Of a stretch of DNA of 10,228 bases, positions 1-6,337 are shown one piece after another. A program made the translations under genes and the position numbers. The stretch is from Christensenellaceae bacterium. Lineage in GTDB: Bacteria > Bacillota > Clostridia > Christensenellales > Aristaeellaceae. Every line of letters begins with the position of its first letter. Position 1 is the stretch's first letter. The stretch spans positions 1 to 10,228 of the forward strand of contig JAHHSO010000043.1 in the NCBI GenBank assembly GCA_020025205.1, in the 5' to 3' direction. The notes beneath the pieces are model-generated. The model made no database searches. It was not told where the DNA came from and saw only the letters and a program-made list of their open reading frames with translations.

Positions 1-56
1 TCTATATTCTAGCACAGGGTTACGAATGGATTACTTATAGCTGTAAGCTTTCCGGC

Positions 57-86
57 CCCCCACTCGAAGTGGGGGTTTTCATTTTT
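57..86 (+). terminator. Rho-independent terminator of an unseen plus-strand gene
   Basis: A perfect 8-bp stem (57-64 with 68-75, five C-G pairs at its base) closes a CGA triloop and is followed directly by TTTTCATTTTT on the plus strand. This is a classic intrinsic terminator for a gene entering from the left edge and converging on galE. The gene itself cannot be identified: the three plus frames in bases 1-56 offer stops ending at 12 (frame 1) and 40 (frame 2), and the one at 40 would sit 16 bases before the stem, but too little coding sequence is present to name anything. Confidence 0.8.
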
Positions 87-124
87 ACAAAAACACCGCT
101 GCAAACCAATCGTGTTTGCAGCGG
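81..124 (-). terminator. Rho-independent terminator after galE
   Basis: A perfect 11-bp inverted repeat (96-106 with 114-124, 7-base loop) lies 13 bases past the galE stop codon. Read on the minus strand it is followed by TGTTTTTG, a U-rich tract. It sits back to back with the plus-strand terminator at 57-86, so the two transcription units end tail-to-tail within about 70 bases. Confidence 0.85.
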
Positions 125-137
125 CAGATGGTATCAA

Positions 138-1151
138 TCAGTCATCATATCCGTTAGGGTTCTGTGTCTGCCAGCGCCAGGCATCGCGGCACATATCTTC
201 CAAATTCTTTTCAGCTGTCCATCCAAGAAGCGTTTTTGCCTTCTGTGGATCTGCCCAGCACTCTGCGATATCGCCCGGGCGGCGCGCCTCAACCTTGTAC
301 GGCACCTTGACATCGTTCACCTTTTCAAACGCCTTTACGATATCCAGAACGCTGTAACCATGGCCCGTGCCAAGGTTGATGATTTCCGTTCCAACGTGAT
401 GCATGGCATAATCGGCAGCTGCAACATGACCCTTAGCCAAATCGACGACATGGATATAGTCACGCACGCCAGTGCCGTCGGGGGTAGGATAATCGTCACC
501 AAAGACGTGCAGATACGCCAGCTTTCCAGCTGCAACCTGTGAAACATAAGGAAGCAGGTTGTTCGGGATACCGTTGGGCATTTCACCGATGCGTCCGCTC
601 TCATGCGCGCCAATCGGGTTGAAATAGCGCAGAAGAACCACCGACCAGTCCGGATTTGCGGCGGCAATGTCGGTCAAAATGCGCTCATTCATGTATTTCG
701 TCCAGCCATACGGATTCGTGCAGCTGGTTGGCATGGTTTCGTCAAGCGGCATGTGATCCGGAATGCCATACACTGTGGCAGAAGAGCTAAAGATGAACCG
801 CTTCACGCCGTGCTTCTTCATCGCTTCGCAGACGGTCAGCGTGCAGTCCAGATTATTGCGATAATACTCCATCGGCTTTATAACCGACTCACCCACGGCT
901 TTATACGCTGCAAAGTGAATCACCGCATCGATTTCATTTTCCGCAAAAATCTGATCCATCTCTTCAAAGCTGCAAGCATCAGCCTTATAAAACTTCACTT
1001 TTTTTCCAGTCAGTTCTTCTACGCGGTCAATGACCTTCTCGCTGCTGTTGTACAGGTTGTCAGCAATTACCACATCATGGCCTGCATTCAAAAGCTCTAC
1101 ACAAGTATGAGAACCGATGAACCCGGCGCCGCCAGTCAAAAGAATGTTCAT
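138..1151 (-). CDS. galE: UDP-glucose 4-epimerase GalE
   Basis: Interconverts UDP-glucose and UDP-galactose using bound NAD+, in the cytoplasm (Leloir pathway and supply of UDP-galactose for envelope polysaccharides). The 337-residue product has the family's usual length. An N-terminal Rossmann fold starts at once with TGGAGFIG (residues 6-13), the NAD-binding glycine motif. The extended short-chain dehydrogenase catalytic set is present: Ser124 in SSSATVYG, and Tyr148 and Lys152 in YGWTK. HFAAYKAVGES (79-89) and NPYGWTKYMNE are highly typical of GalE. The reading frame runs further upstream to 1181, but I choose the ATG at 1151 because the protein then begins at the Rossmann strand and GAGAGGAG lies 9 bases upstream. 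It has its own promoter (1201-1229), although no terminator separates it from the cyclase gene, so some read-through from the upstream operon is likely. Confidence 0.96.
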   Translation of the reverse strand: MNILLTGGAGFIGSHTCVELLNAGHDVVIADNLYNSSEKVIDRVEELTGKKVKFYKADACSFEEMDQIFAENEIDAVIHFAAYKAVGESVIKPMEYYRNNLDCTLTVCEAMKKHGVKRFIFSSSATVYGIPDHMPLDETMPTSCTNPYGWTKYMNERILTDIAAANPDWSVVLLRYFNPIGAHESGRIGEMPNGIPNNLLPYVSQVAAGKLAYLHVFGDDYPTPDGTGVRDYIHVVDLAKGHVAAADYAMHHVGTEIINLGTGHGYSVLDIVKAFEKVNDVKVPYKVEARRPGDIAECWADPQKAKTLLGWTAEKNLEDMCRDAWRWQTQNPNGYDD

Positions 1152-1200
1152 TGGATGTCGCTCCTCTCTTGTTCTGCCCAATCAAATCTGTGACAAATTC

Positions 1201-1229
1201 ATTATATCACTGTTTTCGTCTGCTGACAA
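1201..1229 (-). promoter_or_regulatory. Housekeeping promoter of galE
   Basis: On the minus strand TTGTCA (1229-1224) and a perfect TATAAT (1206-1201) are separated by exactly 17 bases, about 50 bases upstream of the galE ATG. The -35 box begins 7 bases after the stop codon of the cyclase gene. A 5-bp inverted repeat (1219-1223 with 1231-1235) brackets the -35 box; it is too short to call an operator. Confidence 0.8.
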
Positions 1230-1235
1230 CGCAGA

Positions 1236-1868
1236 TTATTCTCCATCGTCGTTTTTCAGCAGCACAGCACGGCACGGCGCACCGTTTTCGCCCGTCAGAC
1301 TCAGAGGAAGTGCGCTCAGGAAATAGCTGCCGTCCTCAACATGGCTCAAGCGAAGGCCTTCCACCACACAAATGCCTGCATTCATCATCGTCCTGTGCAC
1401 TTCACCATCGCAAAGCTCAATGTTTTCCACCGTTGGAGAATCAATGCCCACGAGCTTCACCGGGAGCTGCGCCAGATACTGCGCCGCGCGCATGCTCAGT
1501 GCCGCCGGATTAAAGTGCATATTAGAATTGAACTTGCCATGCGGATCGGTGCGCAAAAGAATGCGCTCCCCCGGCTGCACATTCATCTCCATGAGCGTTT
1601 TTTCACTGATCATGGTAAAAGGAACCGTCAGCACACGGCACGGTCCAATAAAATTCTCCAGCGGCAGGCTTTCAATCGTGGCGCCATCCGCCATCATATG
1701 GAGCGGTGCATCAACATGTGTGCCGCAGTGGCTGCCCATGGTCAGCTCGCTGACCTCGCAAATATGTCCCTGCTTAAAACTGCTTACCTGACGGCTCTGA
1801 AAGTTCGGATCGCCAGGATAAACCGGCATTCCCGGATACACTTCCTGAGAAATATCAATGATCTTCAT
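1236..1868 (-). CDS. Cyclase-family metal-dependent hydrolase (KynB-like)
   Basis: A 210-residue cytoplasmic protein of the cyclase/kynurenine formamidase-like family, which hydrolyses amide or lactone bonds using bound divalent metal. The signature HxGTHxDxPxH is complete (His47, His51, Asp53, His57 in SHCGTHVDAPLH). A later His158 and Glu170, 12 residues apart, match the spacing of the C-terminal metal ligands of KynB, so the site looks intact. YPGMPVYPGDP near the N-terminus is also typical. No kynurenine or tryptophan catabolic gene is nearby, so the substrate is unknown and I give no symbol. Two ATGs compete. The one at 1874 overlaps the stop of the upstream carboxypeptidase (TAATG) but has GGAG only 2 bases away; the one at 1868 has the same GGAG 8 bases away and is preferred. 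It is the last gene of the five-gene operon. Confidence 0.88.
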   Translation of the reverse strand: MKIIDISQEVYPGMPVYPGDPNFQSRQVSSFKQGHICEVSELTMGSHCGTHVDAPLHMMADGATIESLPLENFIGPCRVLTVPFTMISEKTLMEMNVQPGERILLRTDPHGKFNSNMHFNPAALSMRAAQYLAQLPVKLVGIDSPTVENIELCDGEVHRTMMNAGICVVEGLRLSHVEDGSYFLSALPLSLTGENGAPCRAVLLKNDDGE

Positions 1869-1873
1869 ACGCA

Positions 1874-2626
1874 TTACTCCGCGGCTTCATATTCAGCCGC
1901 GGCCTCCTTCCATTCCGATGTAAACTCCTCCAGACAGAGGTTGTTTTCGTGCATGTACTGTGCCACCTGCACTCCAACATAGCGCAAATGCCACGGTTCA
2001 TAGGTGATCTTTGTGATGTCTTCCTTTTCTTTCTGATAGCGGATAATAAACCCGTAATCCCAGCAGTTTTCAGCCAGCCACTGGCCTTCTTTGGTTTTTC
2101 CAAAGGCAGAAGTAAACTTCTTGCCTATGCCGGCTTTATTGATAACATCAATTCCTAATCCTGTCTGATGGTCAGATGAACCCGGATAGGCCACAACGCC
2201 GTCATCTTTGCCGCTGTTGCGCTTCAAACGATTGTAATACATGGTATTCTGCGTCTGATAGCTGCGATATCCGGAGTGAGCGTAAAGGTATACGTCCTCT
2301 TCCTTTGCCGCATCAAACATATTGGACAACGCCTGCGCAGCCACTTCACGCATACGAATCGGATCTGAACTGATCTTCCTGCAAGTCAATTTGACCAAAT
2401 CATCCGGCACATAGTCCTCGTCAAGCAGAATATCCTTGTTGGCAAGAACAATGTAGTCACTTGTAGTCAGCAATTCATACGGAATGGGATAGGTCCACAC
2501 TTTTTCTGCTTCAATCGTCTGTACATCTTCAATATTCTCCAGATCAGACAGATCCAGCATTTCCGCGGATGCCGCCTGAACGGAAAGTATCATCGTCAGC
2601 AAACAAAGCAGTATTTTATATTTCAT
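1874..2626 (-). CDS. Secreted D-alanyl-D-alanine carboxypeptidase, VanY-like (paralogue 1)
   Basis: A 250-residue zinc D,D-carboxypeptidase of the VanY/DacB peptidase family that trims the terminal D-Ala of peptidoglycan stem peptides outside the membrane. Residues 1-21 form a signal peptide (KYK, hydrophobic LLCLLTMILSV, then ASA before Glu22). The catalytic domain shows SGYRS (118-122), SDHQTGLGID giving zinc ligands His153 and Asp160, and EPWH (210-213) giving catalytic Glu210 and third ligand His213. An acidic, Ala-rich tail follows. The ATG at 2626 has AAAGGAGAGG upstream and overlaps the stop of the neighbouring paralogue by 4 bases (ATGA). No vanR/S/H/A/X genes are seen, so this is more likely a housekeeping cell-wall enzyme than vancomycin resistance. 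Confidence 0.88.
   Translation of the reverse strand: MKYKILLCLLTMILSVQAASAEMLDLSDLENIEDVQTIEAEKVWTYPIPYELLTTSDYIVLANKDILLDEDYVPDDLVKLTCRKISSDPIRMREVAAQALSNMFDAAKEEDVYLYAHSGYRSYQTQNTMYYNRLKRNSGKDDGVVAYPGSSDHQTGLGIDVINKAGIGKKFTSAFGKTKEGQWLAENCWDYGFIIRYQKEKEDITKITYEPWHLRYVGVQVAQYMHENNLCLEEFTSEWKEAAAEYEAAE
1877..1902 (-). promoter_or_regulatory. Hairpin overlapping the cyclase ribosome binding site
   Basis: A perfect 8-bp GC-rich inverted repeat (1879-1886 with 1895-1902, 8-base loop) lies in the last codons of the carboxypeptidase gene. On the transcript, the 3' arm ends in CCGCGG, whose final GG is the first half of the GGAG ribosome binding site (1880-1877) of the cyclase. When folded, the hairpin would partly hide the site; a ribosome finishing the upstream gene would open it. 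This suggests translational coupling, an inference. The repeat could also simply reflect the Ala/Glu codons of the C-terminal tail. Confidence 0.45.
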
Positions 2627-3306
2627 GGTTCCTCTCCTTTCATTTGCTGGATGCGGCTGCTTCTGAGCATTCGAAGATACTCTTCCAGCGTCGCATCCTG
2701 TTCATAAATCACTTTTGCTGCATCCGTCCCCACATATCTCAAATGCCAAGGTTCATATGTGTAACCAGTGATATCTGTTTTATCTTCTGGATATCGGATG
2801 ATAAATCCAAATGTATGACAGTTTTCTTTGACCCACAGTCCCTCTGGAGACTCGCCAAATTCATAAGTCAGGCCAGTGTTTAATGTCGTTTTTCCCTCGA
2901 TATCCATTGTCAATCCAGACTGATGTTCGGAGTATCCGGGTTTGGCAACGATTTCGTTGGCCTTTTTTTCACTCATTTTCTTGAGCTTTCTGTCAAAAAT
3001 GGCTTTCTGCGTCGCGTAGCTGCGAAACCCGCTCGTAGCATAAAGCGTCAGGCCTTCCTTTGCCGCTGCATCAAACATATCTTCAAGCGCATGTGCCGCT
3101 TCCGGCCTCATATAAATATTCTCCGAAAAAACATCGCGTGTCGGCGGCACATCCGGCTTCACAAGTGAAACCGGAATTGCCGGTGCCTTATGATCCTTGT
3201 TTACAAGAATCAGCATGTCGGTAGGGTCCTGATGAGGCATCATATATCCCCAGGATTCAAACATCATCGCTGCACCAAGCACAAGGGAAGTCAATCCGCG
3301 AAGCAC
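2623..3306 (-). CDS. D-alanyl-D-alanine carboxypeptidase, VanY-like (paralogue 2)
   Basis: A 227-residue paralogue of the next gene, with the same zinc-peptidase motifs: SGFRS (92-96), SEHQSGLTMD giving His128 and Asp135, and EPWH (185-188) giving Glu185 and His188. The two proteins align through the whole catalytic region (shared MFDAA, YGFIIRY/FGFIIRY and YEPWHLRYVG), pointing to an old tandem duplication that has since diverged. The N-terminus (residues 1-22) is hydrophobic but contains Glu17 and lacks a clear AxA site, so it could be a membrane anchor rather than a cleaved signal; this is uncertain. The ATG at 3306 has AAGGAGG 5 bases upstream, starting within the hflX stop codon region 15 bases away, so it is co-transcribed with hflX. 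Confidence 0.86.
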   Translation of the reverse strand: MLRGLTSLVLGAAMMFESWGYMMPHQDPTDMLILVNKDHKAPAIPVSLVKPDVPPTRDVFSENIYMRPEAAHALEDMFDAAAKEGLTLYATSGFRSYATQKAIFDRKLKKMSEKKANEIVAKPGYSEHQSGLTMDIEGKTTLNTGLTYEFGESPEGLWVKENCHTFGFIIRYPEDKTDITGYTYEPWHLRYVGTDAAKVIYEQDATLEEYLRMLRSSRIQQMKGEEP

Positions 3307-3321
3307 ATAACCGCCTCCTTC

Positions 3322-5094
3322 TTACTCAACCCAAGCGACAGCCTGTTCGCCCAAACGCGCTCTCATTCGATTGAAAAGCGCTTCATCTGCTATTGCTGTA
3401 ACTTCTATTCCGTTTTCCGTATATTCTTCATTCAGCACCTGCGCATTCTCATGAAGCTGGCCAAGCAAGCCGCCCTGCGCATAGGGGATTAAAACATGCA
3501 CGGGGCGTGCCACACCCCGCAGCTTGGTGCGAATCGTTTCAAGAAGCGCATCAAGCCCTTCTCCGGTCTTCGCGCTGACAAACTGTGCTCCCGGCCACAT
3601 AGGCTTCTCTTCAATCAGATCGACCTTGTTCACCACATCAATCTTCAAACTGTCCCGGGCACCAAGTGAATCAAGGACTTCCAGAACGACATCATGCTGA
3701 TGCAGCATATCGGCAGACGCCCCGTCTGAAACAATGAGCAGAATATCTGCCAGCAGCGCCTCTTCAAGCGTTGACTGGAAAGCATCAACCAGCGCGTGCG
3801 GCAGTTTGCTGATAAAGCCAACTGTATCAACCAGCAGGAATTCGCCGCCGCCAGGAAATTTTACTGAGCGCACAATTGGATCAAGCGTCGCAAAAAGCTT
3901 ATCCTCCGCCACCACATCTGCACCGCTCAGCGCGTTAAGAAGTGTCGATTTTCCAGCGTTTGTATAACCTACCAGCGCGACAACAGGAACTTTATTTTTT
4001 TCTCTGCGAGCACGCCGCAATGTTCTCTGGCTGCTCAACTCTTCGATTTCATGCCGCAGATCACCCATGCGCTTGCGAATGCGCCTTCTGTCCATTTCCA
4101 GCCTTGTCTCGCCGGGACCTCTAGTGCCAATGCCGCCGCCCAGACGCGACATCGATACGCCATGTCCCATCAGCCTCGGCAGCTGATAAGCCATCTGAGC
4201 CAGCTCGACTTGCAGACGGCCTTCTCTGGACTGTGCCCGCTGAGCAAAAATATCGAGAATGACCGTCGTTCTGTCAAGTACTTTCAACCCGTGCAGGATA
4301 TCCTCGAGATTGCGCGTCTGAACCCCGCTCAATTCATCGTCAAATATGACAATGTCCACTTCTTTGGCTTGACATTCAAGGGACAATTCTTCTGCCTTGC
4401 CGCTTCCAATATACGTTGCCGTATCCGGGCGAGCCTTCTTCTGGAGCATCGTGCCTACGACGACGGCTCCGGCCGTTTCTGCAAGTCTCGCCAGCTCCCG
4501 AAGCGAATCTTCGCTGTCCAAGCCAACCAAATATGCGCGTTCTTTATCCTCCTGCGTACTGGACGGCACCCCAATGAGCACTTCGCTGTCTGCACGTTCA
4601 ATTGCGTCCATCCAGGCGCGCTGCGGCACCTTGTGCGCAGGAACAATATCTGTCAGCAGCACCTTGTTTGCGCCGCCCACATATTCGCCGAGAAAAGCAG
4701 CCTGTATGCCTGTTGCCTTTCCATCTTTTGCGCCAACGGCAGCCATCGAGTCAAAACGCATAGCTCTCAAAGAGCTGATATCCACATCTGAAAGCTGCGG
4801 ATTTCCGCCCGGATGCGTATGAATGCAGCGCACCATGCTCAGGCGGAGTGCATTGCGGCGCAGACGCAAATCTTTCAGCTGTACGCTGCCTGTATTGCCA
4901 ATGGTGATATCCAGAACTGCGCCGCTGCGCGAAATATACAGGCTGATTTCCCTGTTCATGATGCAGGTATAAGCAGCCAGAACATCCAGCAGCTCTGCTG
5001 GCGCAAAGACATCTGCCGAAAGATCAAGGTCGTACAGCGTTTCCAGCTGTGCCAGCATTGAATCGCGAATGCCTTCTTTATTTCCGTAAATCAT
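3322..5094 (-). CDS. hflX: Ribosome-associated GTPase HflX, long form with JAMM-like N-terminal domain
   Basis: HflX binds the 50S subunit and splits stalled or hibernating 70S ribosomes. At 590 residues this is the long form; Escherichia coli HflX is about 426. The conserved core starts near residue 186: the HflX N-domain with YIGSGKAEEL (228-237) and GGGIGTRGPGETRLE (319-333), then a basic coiled-coil linker, then the G domain with P-loop GYTNAGKS (376-383), DTVGF (423-427), NKVD (489-492) and SAK (507-509). The first 170 or so residues are extra and carry HTHPGGNPQLSDVD: His92, His94, Ser102 and Asp105 in exact HxHx7SxxD spacing, with Glu49 43 residues earlier. That is the full JAMM/MPN+ metalloprotease residue set. 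The domain assignment is my inference. The ATG at 5094 has AAGGAG 12 bases upstream, somewhat far; the start is otherwise supported by NKEGIRDSM, typical of long HflX proteins. Confidence 0.95.
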   Translation of the reverse strand: MIYGNKEGIRDSMLAQLETLYDLDLSADVFAPAELLDVLAAYTCIMNREISLYISRSGAVLDITIGNTGSVQLKDLRLRRNALRLSMVRCIHTHPGGNPQLSDVDISSLRAMRFDSMAAVGAKDGKATGIQAAFLGEYVGGANKVLLTDIVPAHKVPQRAWMDAIERADSEVLIGVPSSTQEDKERAYLVGLDSEDSLRELARLAETAGAVVVGTMLQKKARPDTATYIGSGKAEELSLECQAKEVDIVIFDDELSGVQTRNLEDILHGLKVLDRTTVILDIFAQRAQSREGRLQVELAQMAYQLPRLMGHGVSMSRLGGGIGTRGPGETRLEMDRRRIRKRMGDLRHEIEELSSQRTLRRARREKNKVPVVALVGYTNAGKSTLLNALSGADVVAEDKLFATLDPIVRSVKFPGGGEFLLVDTVGFISKLPHALVDAFQSTLEEALLADILLIVSDGASADMLHQHDVVLEVLDSLGARDSLKIDVVNKVDLIEEKPMWPGAQFVSAKTGEGLDALLETIRTKLRGVARPVHVLIPYAQGGLLGQLHENAQVLNEEYTENGIEVTAIADEALFNRMRARLGEQAVAWVE

Positions 5095-5111
5095 CGAATG
5101 AATAAACTCCT

Positions 5112-6224
5112 TTACCCTTTCAAAATGCGCATAAGCGCCGTTACAGTCCGATCCATTTCCTCTTGGGTATTGTCTGTATCGATCGTCATACGCAAATCAG
5201 CCCCATCCGGCGCACCAATTGCAGCCATCACATGAGATCGTTGCACAGCACCCGCTGCACACGCACTGCCAGCAGAAGCCGCAATTCCTTCCATATCCAA
5301 CCGCATCAGCAGCAGACTGGTATCGGCATCTGAAAATGTCATATGAAGGTTTCCTGGCAAACGGTTTGTAAGGCTGCCATTGATCCTTGCGTCCGGTATT
5401 TTGAACAAAATCGCATTCATCAAGTAATTGCGAAGTGATTCTACCTTTTTCTGGCTGACGGACAGTTCCTGCGCCGCAATCTCTGCTGCCTTTCCAAGTC
5501 CGACAATTCCCGGCGTATTCTCCGTACCAGCCCGCATGCCGCGCTCCTGTGCGCCTCCATAAATTAAATTGTCCAGCCTTACGCCCTTTTTCACGATCAG
5601 CGCACCGATGCCTTTTGGCCCTCCAAACTTATGCCCAGATAAAGACAACAGATCAATTCCCAACTCTTCCACATCAACGGGAATATGTCCCACCGCCTGT
5701 ACAGCATCTGTATGCATCCATACACCGTGGGCATGCGCCCTTTGAGCAATCTCCCGAATAGGCTGTATTGTTCCAATCTCGTTATTGGCCATCATGACAG
5801 ACACAAGCGCCGTATCAGGTCTTATGGCCTTTTCAACCTCTTCAGGGTCTACAAGCCCTTCCGAATCGACGCCAATCAAACTCACGTCCCAGCCAAGCTG
5901 TTCAAGCGCATCACAAGCATGAAGAACAGCATGATGTTCGATTGCCGTTGTTACAATATGCTTTTTCCCCTTCAAAGCACGCGTTATTCCAAACAGTGCC
6001 CAATTATCTGCCTCTGAGCCGCCAGATGTAAAATAAACCTCCTGCGCGCTGGCATTCAGTGCCTTGGCCAACTGTATTCTCGCATGGTCGACAGCCTGAC
6101 GTGCTGCGCGCCCATCTGCATACAATGAGCTTGCATTTGCCGCACATTCAGTAAAGAAGGGCATCATTGCCTCAAGTACTTCAGGGCGCACCGGCGTTGT
6201 CGCCGCGTGATCCAAATTGATCAT
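5112..6224 (-). CDS. Cysteine desulfurase, NifS/IscS family
   Basis: A cytoplasmic PLP enzyme that converts cysteine to alanine and carries the sulfur as a persulfide for Fe-S clusters or thiolated tRNA. The 370 residues (slightly under the roughly 400 of IscS) contain AIEHHAV (His97), HTDAVQA (Asp173, Gln176), SGHKFGGPKG with the PLP lysine Lys199, RAGTENTPGIVG, and the mobile loop SAGSACAAG with the sulfur-accepting Cys322. The frame extends to a GTG at 6239, but that codon lies just before the GGGAG site serving the ATG at 6224, which I therefore choose. It is the first gene of the operon, 17 bases before hflX. No iscU, sufU, nifU, mnmA or thiI is in the window, so the sulfur acceptor is unknown. 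Oddities: ANASSLY where relatives usually have GNPSS(I/L)H, and a C-terminal RMTIDTDNT segment replacing the usual R-[FIL]-S-x-G region. Confidence 0.93.
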   Translation of the reverse strand: MINLDHAATTPVRPEVLEAMMPFFTECAANASSLYADGRAARQAVDHARIQLAKALNASAQEVYFTSGGSEADNWALFGITRALKGKKHIVTTAIEHHAVLHACDALEQLGWDVSLIGVDSEGLVDPEEVEKAIRPDTALVSVMMANNEIGTIQPIREIAQRAHAHGVWMHTDAVQAVGHIPVDVEELGIDLLSLSGHKFGGPKGIGALIVKKGVRLDNLIYGGAQERGMRAGTENTPGIVGLGKAAEIAAQELSVSQKKVESLRNYLMNAILFKIPDARINGSLTNRLPGNLHMTFSDADTSLLLMRLDMEGIAASAGSACAAGAVQRSHVMAAIGAPDGADLRMTIDTDNTQEEMDRTVTALMRILKG

Positions 6225-6257
6225 ATTTTCTCCCTTCACCCATACGAATTCTATATA

Positions 6258-6286
6258 ATTTTACCCCCTTCCTTTTACTCTGTCAA
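6258..6286 (-). promoter_or_regulatory. Promoter of the cysteine desulfurase-hflX operon
   Basis: On the minus strand a perfect TTGACA (6286-6281) and TAAAAT (6263-6258) are separated by exactly 17 bases, about 34 bases upstream of the ATG at 6224. All later genes down to the cyclase follow with gaps of 17 bases or fewer, so this promoter probably drives all five. The spacer contains one copy of the 8-mer repeated in the nearby hairpin. Confidence 0.8.
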
Positions 6287-6326
6287 CCATAAATGCACAC
6301 AGGCACCCCCTTGGTCAAAAGGGGGT
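6263..6326. repeat. Three copies of ACCCCCTT around the operon promoter
   Basis: The 8-mer ACCCCCTT occurs at 6263-6270 (between the -35 and -10 boxes) and again at 6305-6312, 42 bases away and in the same orientation. Its reverse complement is at 6319-6326, where it forms the heart of the hairpin. The copies are exact. Whether they bind a regulator is unknown. Confidence 0.4.
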
Positions 6327-6332
6327 GCCTGT
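6299..6332 (-). terminator. Strong hairpin after glyA, probable terminator without a U-tract
   Basis: A perfect 14-bp inverted repeat (6299-6312 with 6319-6332, 6-base loop) begins 6 bases past the glyA stop codon (6338-6340), the position expected of a terminator. On the minus strand, however, the hairpin is followed by GTGTGCATTTATGG, which has no run of U residues; on the plus strand by GTAAAAATC, again none. It could be a weak or factor-assisted terminator, a 3'-end protecting structure, or an operator immediately upstream of the -35 box of the next promoter. Confidence 0.5.
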
Positions 6333-6337
6333 AAAAA

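Noticed and set aside
69..542. 157-codon plus-strand open frame near the left edge
   Set aside because: It starts within the plus-strand terminator and runs antisense through the end of galE, so it cannot be a normal gene.
1341..1982. 213-codon plus-strand open frame opposite the cyclase gene
   Set aside because: The minus strand carries a complete metal-site signature; the plus frame is a shadow with a His/Arg-rich, unstructured-looking product.
1874..3306. A vancomycin-resistance locus
   Set aside because: VanY-type enzymes alone do not indicate resistance; no vanR, vanS, vanH, ligase or vanX gene is present, and the genes lie in a housekeeping operon.
4051..4791. 246-codon plus-strand open frame opposite hflX
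   Set aside because: It overlaps the conserved HflX N-domain on the other strand and encodes a low-information, Cys/Leu/His-rich product without a recognisable domain.
6263..6332. A CRISPR-like array from the C-rich repeats
   Set aside because: There are only three copies of an 8-mer, one inverted, with no regular spacers.
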